Positions 35,601-45,544 of a DNA stretch of 64,000 bases are shown piece by piece; positions within the stretch are counted from its first letter, which is position 1, and every line of letters starts with the position of its first letter. The position numbers and the translations under genes were made by a program. This stretch comes from Pelodera strongyloides (Eukaryota; Nematoda; Chromadorea; Rhabditida; Rhabditidae). Below the pieces are notes generated by a model that did no database searches, was not told the DNA's origin, and was given only the letters and a program-made list of their open reading frames with translations. Location: assembly GCA_036852015.1 (NCBI GenBank), contig JAANDG010000551.1, positions 1 to 64,000 on the forward strand, given 5' to 3'.

Positions 35601-38600
35601 ATGGAAGACATCCTCAGTGATCTGCAATTCATGCCACCCATGCCCGAGAAGAGAAGGGAATCAGAAGAATTTCTTGATGAAGTTCGTTTTGTTGATTTTA
35701 ATTAATACCTGACCTCAATGTAGGTAAGGTATTGCCCTCAGCTTATACCTTGTATGAGGGGATATATTAAAATGCATTGTATGAAACATTCAGTTTTTGT
35801 CGTGATGTTATAACATAAAGGAAGGGAACATTGTTACAAAGCGGCCTTTTGGTCCTGCCCGTCCTGCGCGATCTACAACCGCCTGCACTGAATAACATGA
35901 CGGTGATGGGGAATATGCATATGCAATAGTTGAGAGATGTGAAGTGTGTTTTCAGCGTCTTCTTCACTTCTTCTCATATAGCTAACTAATTCTAGACCAA
36001 GAATCTGAATTTGGCCGTGCCACCCGAAACGTCACCCCAGGTGAAAATGGCTCTGAACAGACTGAACGAGAAGGAAATTCCGTTTTCGGTGATTGAGGTA
36101 CTGATAATGATTTATTTGATTTATTCGGGCAAAAAAAGCGGTCAGGTGTTACTTATGCCCGTAAATCCTGATTGCTCTGTTCTACTGAACACTGTTTCCC
36201 AACATTTCTGAAATTGGCTTTTCATTTAGCTCTTAAAGGGAGAGGCCCATGAGAAAAAAGTTGTCCTTAATGTACAGGATACACAGGATGTCCGGAATTT
36301 TAGAAATACTTTTGTGAAAACAGCATTTATTTACACCCAGAACTCAGAGATGTCCGGAATTTTAGGATGTCCGGAATTTTAGAAATACTTTTGTGAAAAC
36401 AGCATTTATTTACACCCAGAACTCAGAGAGTTATTCCCCCCCCCCCGGCAAACTGTTACCGTAGTAACAGTTTGCCTGTAGTAACAGTTTGCCTGTTACC
36501 GTAGTTACCAGGTACCGTAGTCAGAACGTTTTTACGGTTTATATCCGTTCATTTTCATCCTTTATCTTCAAAGTAATGTCAAAACGAATGAGAATCATGC
36601 ATCTGATATTAACAGGGCGTTTCCCATACGGTAATGCCCAAAAGCGCAAAAATTGATTCTGACTACGGTACCTGGCCGAACAGTTTGCCGGAGAATAACT
36701 TTGCGAGTTCTAGGTGTAAATAAATGCGGTTTTACAGAAGTATTTCTTAAATTCCGGACATCCTGTGTAAGTAAATTAAGGACAACTTTTTTCTCATGGG
36801 CCTGGGGCCTCTCCCTTTAAGAGCGCTAAGTGAAAAATTGGCCAATGTGACATAGAACCGCTGGTAACTGCTCTCCTGTGTTATTGGTGGTTCGGTATTT
36901 ACTAGCATGCAAGTTTCATTCTACTAGCTCATCTCATGTCATGGGACCGTTATTGAAATGGTTATTTGCGGTTCACTTATTCTAATCGTCTGTTAAAGAT
37001 TTCGATTATGCACATTATTTCTTGTGCATTTTTGAAGTCTGTTCATTGGTTCATTTCTCTTCTCAGTTTTTCTTAGAACCGCAAATAACCATTTTCAGGT
37101 CGTTTAACTGTGCAAAGCTCACACGTTGGTGCTGTTGTAACCTAGTTTTCAGCAGATCTTCAAAACACAGTAAGTTGCCAATGTATATTTATTTGTATGT
37201 GTCTGTGTCGAATCTTAGGGTTCGTACCAAGACCTAGTGTCGTTTTTGGACATTTTTGGTTTTTGCACGTGTAGGATTATAAATAGTTGACGAAAAAATA
37301 GCTCTGGCTTGTAGCTTGTTGCGTTAAAAAGAAGGATTGAAGAATATTTGTAAGTTATAAAGTTATATAACCTTAGGTTGGCGTGGATAAAGCTTCATCA
37401 TTTTCATTTAGGCTATATTGCTCGACATTGACAAGCAGGGACAAGATGGATCGATTCTGCTGTTTATGCCTGGTTGGAATGAGATTCAGGCTGTGCTCAA
37501 CCATTTGAAGACCAATCCGATCTTTGGTGAGTATTCTTCATTGTGGGCGAGCAGTTTGTAAGATCATGTTCTCGTGTTCGTGTAAAGTTAGGGTTAGGGC
37601 AGGGGCCTTAGCGCAAAAGAGCACGAGCACGAAAGTGTCCGTCATACACTCATGATACCGTGTGTAAGTGCACTTTGCTGAATATATGAATTAGCAGTAG
37701 TGTCCAGAACCAATTCAGGATGGGGAGCTGGAGGTAATCAGATATCCCCTAATTGTTATACGAATTACAATTGTCAAATTGAACTGTTTTCAGGCAACCC
37801 TCAGCGTTACGTTCTTCTTCCACTGCATTCGCAGCTGACCGGTGCTGAACAGAGGAAGGTGTTTGATCATTATGGAAGTGCTAGGAAGGTGGGTTCAGTA
37901 TCAGATCAGATTTTATTATCCGTTCTGATGGCTTATGATGAAATGTGCTTTTTATTTAATATATTCGATGTATGGTGGTTAAAAATGTTTCCATTTCCAT
38001 CATGTAGAGGTTTTGAAAAAAAAAACCTTTCCTTGAACTACTTGAACAAATTAAACTTGAATTGTTTTGACTGTTTTCCAGATAATTGCCTCGACAAACA
38101 TTGCTGAAACCTCAGTGACCATTGACGACGTTGTCTACGTGATCGATTCTTGCAGGTTGGTGATATGCTTTATTTTTTTTTGTTAAAATATTTTTATACT
38201 TCATTTTCTTGGTCCTACTTTTGTTCTTACGTATCGGCACACATCTTTCGTATCCGCATGTCATGTTTACTTTGGATTGATGTTGATCAGTAAGCGATAT
38301 CTTCTTACTCCTGCCGTTTTTATCCCTCCTAGATCAGGAAGTGATAGTAAATTTTTGAATTACAGGGCTAAAGAGAAGATGTACACCTCTCACAACAATA
38401 TGGTACACTTTGCAACGGTCTGGGCATCCAGGACAAATTTGGCTCAGCGGTTTGTTTTTAGTCTTTATTTTAATAATAATGTAATATTTATTCACATAAA
38501 CTGAGCTGTGAAACTACTATACTAGCACTATTCTTCTTCTTTTTTGTACCATCATGATCATTCAGATAAGATCAATGACTGTATTTTTCGTACTATGTGA

Positions 38601-41600
38601 CACCGTTAAAGCGAATTACCGGCCGGTTTTTGAAACGCATCGAGTACACCAGCATTCTTATGCAGCATATGCATATGAACATAAATTAGAATAAAAAAGC
38701 GAGCTAAATTAGCGTAAGTATGTAAGAATTCAATTGTCCGCGATGCGTTTCAAAAACCGGCCGACATTTCGCTTTAAGATGAATTGAACGTGACTTTGGA
38801 GATTGTAGTGTAATAAAAATACATTGTTGGTTTCAGAAAGGGCAGAGCCGGCCGAGTTCGTGAGGGATTTGCATTTGTCCTCTGCACAAAGGCAAGATAT
38901 AATGCGTAAGTGTATAACCATATTACTTTTCCCTTTGACGATTGCATGCTACAGTTTACGTGAATTTAGATGTACGTGGACGTGACGTGGATAAAGCCTG
39001 TAATGTGCATATTAGTAGCTTTATTGCGAGTTGCTCTTTGCCAGCTCAACTATTTTTTTTCATAAATTCTTCGTTTAGCCTTGAAGAACATCGTACAGCT
39101 GAAATGTTGCGTACTCCACTGCACGAAATTGCCCTTACTATAAAGGTTGGTATATATTCTTATCTATCTAAGCATTATTAATTGAGTGGCAAACTGGTCG
39201 CGAGACGCGCCAAGACAGCCCCAAGAGTCCTATCATATCGTTAGAAGTCCAAACCCAAAGGCCTTATGTTGTTTACATTTACATATGTTGTATTTTAGCT
39301 GCTTCGTCTGGGCTCTATCGGAGAATTCCTGTCGAAGGCAATAGAGCCTCCGCCAGTTGATGCCGTTATCGAAAGCGAGGTGCTTCTGAAGGGTTAGTAG
39401 ATTATTTATGGTACCTTTTGCACTAGTTTTATTATTATTGTGAGATGAGGCTGGAGTGCTGGAGCGAATAATAGTGTATCCAAGGTCTTGGATGTTGCTA
39501 TTTGATGCTCCTGACTTAGCCGATACACAAAGTATTTTTGTTGAAGGTCCGCCGGATTCAACTGTCCTCTCTTGTTTCTCTCTAAGATTCTTTTTTTTTC
39601 TTCCTTTCACTTTATATTTATGATCTCTCCATAGCTGTCAGCTGTCATGGCATTGTTATTCATATTTACCGAATTATTCAGAAATGGGAGCCTTGGATAA
39701 GAACCACGAACTGACTGATCTGGGACGTATCATTGCCCGCATGCCAATCGATCCAATTATCGGGAAGACAATTGTGATGGCGACTGCTTTGGGGTCAGTG
39801 GTTAACTCCAGCTCCAGCTCTAATTCGCTTCTTTTATTTGTTACGTTATACTTCCGGCCGAACCTGCACTCCTTCAGTGTCGCATTTCTTGATCATGCTG
39901 CAGCTGCATATGTATATGTTCTGTGGGACAGTGGAACATTATATTATGTGATTATGTATGTGTTTGTGTTTATTTAGAGTTCGCTTCTTGCTATAGATTT
40001 CTTATCACAAATCACAGATTCCATACACGTTTCATTTTAGTATTGGAGCTCTCATGTGTGATGTGGCTGCTGCCTCCTCATTTTCGTGTCCGTTTATTCC
40101 GGCGGAAAAGTTCCACACTCGGCTGAGTGGTGGACAGAGGTATTTGTGGATTTCTGGAATTGTATTCGTGTTCTTGGTACCGTAGCGTGTTCAGAATCTT
40201 CCCTTGCTAGAACTGTTTCGTTGGCTTGAAGTCGTTTTCAACTCGTGAAGTAAGACATAATAATAATAATAATTTATTGACACATTATATAAAATATATA
40301 AGTGTGCATCATATAAAATGATGACATGGGACTAACAACGTACCAACAATACTTATTCGAGTTCTTTCGCCCCTGATTTCATTTTTATGTCTTGCTTAGT
40401 AGTATTGTGTAATGATTATTCAGAGCTTTCGCCGGTCGTCGTTGGTCGGATCACGTAGCAGCTGTGGCCGTCAACCAACGTTATCGAGAGGCAATAGAAA
40501 TGAGTGTTGGTGGAGAGAACGTTTTCTGCCAGCGTTATTCGCTTAGTCAGACTATTCTCAAGATGACCACGTGAGTTTTATCCATTTTTCATTTGTTTAC
40601 GTCTTTTTTTGCGAGCTTTGGATTATTAACATTAACATCTGAAGTACGATAATAAGGCTGGCAGGTGGCAGCTTGGACTGGTTTGATGCTAATTCATAGC
40701 CTAAGCCCGCTGACGAGCTCACCGGCGAACCACCACCGGAATTAGAATATTGCATAAATTTAGAGGGCTCATGTCTGAAACACCTCCGGAATTAGCATAG
40801 AAGGTATGGGAAGCCCGGAGGTGGTGCCAAGAATTTATTAGAAACGTATCACAAACAGAAAAAATTTCGCGACCCACCTCCGGACTCACCGGCGAGGTTT
40901 ATGCCCTGTGCTAATTGGAAGTGGCACCTGTGTTGTTCACATTTTGAAGGCTAGAAGCTAGAACTATTATAAGAAAATGTTCAGTGGTGCCAAGAGTCAA
41001 CTCGTCGATGTGTTGGTCTCTCAGTGCTGTTTCCCAGAGGATATCATGTACGATAAGCCTGTGGATGTGCATGGACAAGATCCCGTAAGTGGAGAATTGT
41101 AACTAATACTCTGCCGATAGTATACAAGTATACAGTAGTAGTAGTAGTACGCCGAGACAGTAACGGTGTTTTACAGTAATACAGTACACGGCTGCAGTAA
41201 GCAGTAGTGTACATATACAGTAGCATAGTTGTATTCTAAAAAAACTGGATAGTATTTCGAGAAGCAACATTTGTTTACGTCCTGTACTTTATTGTTTTCA
41301 GCGATTATTTGCGTATTTGCAACGCGGGACATATTTTTTGTTTTTCCAAGACGACGACTCTTTTTTTTCAGGAATTGGACTTGCTGACTTCCCTATTAGT
41401 GATGGGCCTGTATCCCAATATTTGCTTCTATTCAGGAAAACGGAAGGTTGGTTAGATACAATTAGCATAGTCTAATTTTCTCTTCAAAGTGTAGTCACAG
41501 TCACACTCTTACTGTATCCACGAGTTGTTGTTATCGTAACTGACCTAAGTTTATATTATGTGTGGCTGTATTTGAACGCGGGTCTTCTGACTTCTGACCG

Positions 41601-44600
41601 TGGCACCCGAGCCCGCCCGGGGACGTTATCATTATCCGTTTGTATGGTTTTAAGTCCTCTGTATGATTGTAGATCGTTGCTCCTTCTAGGTGTATACACT
41701 GGAGCAGGCGTCAGCCCTTCTCTCCAAGCAATCCGTGATGGTCCCATTCAAAGGAGATGAGTACGAGTTTCCATCGCCTTTGCTTGTCTTTACGGAAAAG
41801 GTGCAGTTTTTTTTAAACTTTAAATTGTGGTTGATTAATGTTAAATGTGAACTGTCAGCATTGAGGAAAAACGTGAACTGACCTCTAGTTTTGGACGTTG
41901 GACCCTACGAACTTCAAGTGTAAAATGTTGAATGTTCATTGTTATTGACATTTGTGCTTTTCCAGGTGCGAACTCGTGTAATTGCTTGCAAGGAACTAAC
42001 CGTCGTCTCCCCAGTACAAGTGCTCATTTTTGGTAGCAGAAAGGTGGAATGCGTGGGAAAGGATCTAGTCAAATTGGACGATATGTAAGTTTTTGTATTT
42101 TTACTTTACTTGGATCTTTTGATATTTTGAGCCATCTAAGGTGTCTGTTTAAAGCGGTGTAGCACGGCACGTAGCTTTGAAATTGCAGTGTTATGTAAAC
42201 TTACATATTGTACAAAGGGGTGACTTTGTCAAAAACGGTTTAAACCCACGTGTGTACCGCTTTAATGTTTGTGCGACGTTTTAGGATCACGGTGCGTATG
42301 CCAGTTGCTGACGCTGCTGCATTGGTCGCCCTTCGTCCATGTATTGACGTGCGTTTTTTTTAGTTTCCAAACCTTTTATGTTTTATACAGGGCAAAACAC
42401 GAAGATGGTCCCAATTACTATGGGGAACGTTTTGTAAATCAACCAACGATACTTTTCATTCAAATATAAAATCTAGCATAGCCTCTGGAGTTAATCCGTA
42501 CTTTTAAAGCGAAATGCTAGCCCCTTTGGAAAATTTGCATATGATAAGCAAATCCTATGTATCCTATGCTAATTTTGTACGATCGTCGACGGCAATCGTA
42601 CAAAATTAGCATAGATTGCATAGGATTTGCTTATCATATGCAAATTTTCCAAAGAATCGGCGTATCGGCGAAAGATGTGTGCCGATACGTTTCGCTTTAA
42701 TGCCGATCACAAATTCTAGGTATTTCTTTCGTAACGGCTGGTTTCTTTGGTGATTTCCGTACTGTATACCCTTGCGGTAATTCATAAGGTACGGTACACT
42801 ACTATATTTAACTTTTGTATTCTTCAGGCTCTTCTAGTTCACGCTTGCACCAATCCGGATTCCATGAATGTTTTGTCAGAAGAGGATAGGAACTTGTCAG
42901 AGATACTAAGAGAGTTGAGCTCAGAGAAGTAAGTTCGAGACGTTACGTGTACTGACCTGAGGCCGTATTCACCACTCCCATTCCCTCGGGGAAATATTCC
43001 CTGGCCCTGGGGACAGAAAATAGCACTCTAAAGTGAGACACGCAGGGAAAAAGACGGGGGATTCCCCATGGGGAATTTGGTGTTGAATACGGCCTATGGT
43101 TACTTGCTATGTTCTGAAAAAAATACTTATCCGAATACGAACAGTTGTTAGTTCAGGTTCATGGCAACTCCCTCACCCCTCAAAGATGCTATCCTGAGTG
43201 ATGTCGCGCAATCCGTACTCAACAATCGAGGACGTGGTGCGCGTAAGTTCTTTTTGAAATCAATTGTTCATTTCGCAGATGCACATTTAAGAGACACCAA
43301 ACACCCAATGTAATACGTGTAGTAGTGCCATGTATAAGAAACAAAATGGAGTTATCGTTAGTTTGTTGTTCGTGTGCGCTTTGGATACTTTATTTAGATA
43401 TTTTGTTTACCTTGTTCATTTAGCGGATATTTCAGATTTATTATTAATAATATATTCCAGCTCGAGGATATGGACGTGGCCGCGGTCGCGGTGCTCCTTC
43501 GTACAATGATGGATTTAATGGTGGCTTTGCACAGGGCGGTGGTAATCGAGGGCGTGGTTTTGGAGGACCGAGAGGTAATTGCCTAACCTACCACGGTACT
43601 TCTTTACGTGTATTTACACAAATATACTCAGCTTGCGACATTAAATGCGTTTGTTTATGCTTACAATAACTGCATTTCCGTGTTATGTGCAATCTGTGGT
43701 CTTAGGTCGGACACATAATGTTTGTACATTATAAATAGTAATTTAGTTATACAGAGTGCGTTTCAAAAGCAGGGTCCTACCGCTCCAATCAATTCTATAT
43801 AAGATTAAATCCAGGTGGAGCGAGGGGAACCGGTGCAACCCCTTTTGCCCCTTATGTGCCCAGTTTTGCTGCTGGGGCTTCTCCCGGAATTGGGCAAAAT
43901 TCAGTGGACGCGGATAAAAGTGATTCTGGAGCCCCGGTTCCGCTTATGCCACCCAGTGGAGATGGACCACCACCTGGTTATGTTGGCCCTGAAGCAGCTG
44001 CTTGGGCCAGTGAGGCGGCAGGCTATGGAGGTGTGTGTCTTTTGGTGCTTTATTTGTTCTTATTAGATTGTGGTGTGTGGTTATGGGTTATAGATGGAGT
44101 AGAGCTTTTTGTTTCGTGTTTGTTTGTGTGTGTGTGTGTGTCATGCTAGAATTTCGACTCGCCACTGTTATTATTGTTCGAACTTAGTATTCTTCAGGCG
44201 GTCCTGGTTACACTGGCGGTCAAGGAGGTTATGATGAACATGGTGGATGTGGAGGTGACTCTGGATACAATGGTGGGTGGTGTTTTAGCCTTCAACTTTC
44301 TATTGGCTTGAATGCATTGCATGTCCTTGATTTTTGTTTCCATAATATTGGCTTGGGTTCGATGTCCATGTGGCTTATTCGAATTTGATCCAAGAGGTCC
44401 AGCTTATTTTTGGGGGTTTCTTTATTTATAGTAATTAATTGATACGTGGTGGAGGAGAATATAATCCAAAAATGCCGATTCTCTAATTCGATATTAATTA
44501 GTATTTTCAGGGGGCGCTGCTTACGGCTACGGTGGAGGTCAAGGAAGTTATGGTGAGCATAACAGCGGTCCCGATTACGGACGGGATTCTGGATACAGTG

Positions 44601-45005
44601 GTGGTTGGTGATTTAGCTTCTAATATTTATGGTCAAGCTTTTTTATTTTCTGTGAGCGCAGCTGCGCATACACACAACCTGTATTACTTCCATTGTATAA
44701 GGTTGGATGTTGCTTATTTAGCGAATTGTACATTGTTTTGTGAGAGCTTTTGGATAATATCATTTCTAGGTTTTATATGGAAATTGTTTTCCATATTCCA
44801 TTATGCACCGGAAATGTCCAGAAGATCATCACAAATCGCGTGCCATATAGAAATATACTTGTTTCTTTCAGGTTACCAAATGGGCGGTGGTAGGCCTCGA
44901 GGACGCCCCGGAGGCTTCAGGCCGTACCCTCCGAGAGGGGGACAGGGTTACCGAAGGGGTAATGGTTTTGGCCGCGGTAGGACCCGTAGGAGTGGTGTAT
45001 GGTAG
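29617..45005 (+). CDS. rha-1: ATP-dependent RNA helicase A (DHX9/RHA-1/Maleless)
   Basis: Nuclear DEAH-type helicase acting on double-stranded RNA and RNA-DNA hybrids in transcription and RNA processing. Forty exons keep frame to 1362 residues. Starts: 29617, 29861, 30131, 31505, 31801, 32200, 32380, 32576, 32905, 33443, 33851, 34092, 34311, 34472, 34874, 35281, 35593, 35996, 37412, 37794, 38082, 38366, 38837, 39079, 39299, 39682, 40041, 40424, 40985, 41372, 41690, 41966, 42285, 42828, 43157, 43461, 43815, 44198, 44511, 44872. dsRNA-binding domain 1 lies at about residues 1-75 ([17 protein letters not shown]) and domain 2 at about 150-250. Walker [10 protein letters not shown] is at 392-400, DEIH at 492-495, SAT at 524-526, motif [10 protein letters not shown] at 689-697 and motif VI QRKGRAGR at 738-745. 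The winged-helix/OB region follows. The tail from about 1150 is glycine/arginine rich (RGG). All motifs are intact and the length matches animal orthologues, so the gene looks functional. Confidence 0.97.
30418..31185 (+). CDS. Retroelement ORF1-like protein nested in rha-1 intron 3
   Basis: Uninterrupted 255-codon frame wholly inside the helicase intron 30207-31504, same strand. It starts [15 protein letters not shown], although an in-frame upstream ATG exists at 30373. A helical N-terminal part is followed by a segment with [18 protein letters not shown] and [20 protein letters not shown], resembling the RNA-binding core of ORF1 proteins of CR1/L2-type non-LTR retrotransposons. A Pro/Thr/Gln-rich spacer and a short charged C-terminal block (ISICEQ-like to [10 protein letters not shown]) close it. 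No reverse transcriptase frame follows, so it is a truncated element or a domesticated ORF1 gene. Codon and base use differ from the AT-rich intron around it. The assignment is by motif resemblance only. Confidence 0.55.
   Translation: MSHTIDSTITPISRPDNSIRQIIQSTIAELSTELKTFIREEISESFHRYEIKDQFVVLNLEENERVSIEFDIISKIMSLAKYSPGSFIIIGRIGNPKSTTRPILCSMNAGFRLPYFKDLAQKLKNTPDLAHLNVRRAETPKQRREGFIRRQEARQRDQTTDEPMTSSPPSTPQAIEEPRETQTEQLSPTPQLPQTPRELAEADELSICEQYGITLMQKKHCDRVAKVMAKKNNPVAELNVRHMLYKTGLSQPKSN
35185..35230. repeat. 23-bp perfect tandem duplication
   Basis: Two adjacent identical copies of a unit starting ATTAATCTTCACGACAG, in rha-1 intron 15. Confidence 0.95.
36233..36820. repeat. Family I palindrome, 588 bp, with internal duplication
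   Basis: Foldback in rha-1 intron 18 with ends TTAAAGGGAGAGGCCCATGA and the complementary end, then GTTGTCCTTAA-type arms. The left part contains a roughly 60-bp direct duplication (36289-36350 and 36368-36428, TGTCCGGAATTTTAG...). Imperfect inverted pairing continues about 20 bases outside both TTAA. Confidence 0.88.
36951..37097. repeat. Spaced inverted repeat
   Basis: AAATGGTTATTTGCGGTTC near 36955 and GAACCGCAAATAACCATTT near 37077 form a roughly 20-base stem with a 100-base loop in rha-1 intron 18. Confidence 0.75.
38606..38777. repeat. Family A palindrome (A14) in rha-1 intron 22
   Basis: Complete foldback with TTAA on each side (CCG|TTAA and TTAA|GAT), ending 59 bases before the exon 23 acceptor. 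It demonstrates tolerance of these elements inside an essential gene. Confidence 0.93.
42149..42265. repeat. Family G palindrome (G3)
   Basis: 117-bp element, TTAAAGCGGTGTAGC at left and TGTACCGCTTTAA at right, in rha-1 intron 32, ending 20 bases before exon 33. Confidence 0.82.
42504..42700. repeat. Family D palindrome (D2) with extra hairpin
   Basis: Nearly identical to D1 through both arms. The right end carries an additional segment in which CGTATCGGC and GCCGATACG form a small hairpin before the closing TTTCGCTTTAA. In rha-1 intron 33. Confidence 0.92.
42958..43096. repeat. Family B palindrome (B3)
   Basis: Inverted repeat TGAGGCCGTATTCACCAC ... GAATACGGCCTA, closely matching B2. In rha-1 intron 34. 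Confidence 0.88.
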
Positions 45006-45340
45006 AGGTGCAAGATTACGATAGCCGTTGGTTAGCCTCGTTATTTATGTTTTATCATATCGCACGGTATAGTATAACTGTTCTGCGATGTTTCGTCCAG
45101 AAAGGCAGGTTTTGTGAAAATCTTCTTTTGAGAGCGGTGGTAGTATTAGAGTGTTTCTTTTTATAGCGGTTATGTTTTAGTGTTTATAAATGATCGCATG
45201 TTATATGCACGTCTTTTCTAAACGTTTTATTTATTGCTTTTTGATCTCGTTAGATTGTTATCCGTAACTTATTTCTCTAAAACTTGGTGAGTGGTTTTTC
45301 GTTTTCGTTTTTCCTGTTTTGTTTGAACCTACTTGTTGAT

Positions 45341-45346
45341 AATAAA
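45341..45346 (+). terminator. AATAAA poly(A) signal, rha-1
   Basis: Canonical signal 336 bases past the stop and about 200 bases before the acceptor of the next gene. Confidence 0.6.
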
Positions 45347-45544
45347 CAGTCATGCTTTTACAATTGTGTTATTCTTTCGTATCAACAGTTTTGACTGTAA
45401 ATAATACCTATTACATGAATTATTTTGAACTTTGATATGTATGTATGTATGTCTTTTATTTAAACGATTTATGATTTACTTATGGTTGTTTAGGCCGTGA
45501 TTTTCGTTTTCTTTTTTGTTCGACTTTACAAGTTTTCTTCCAGA

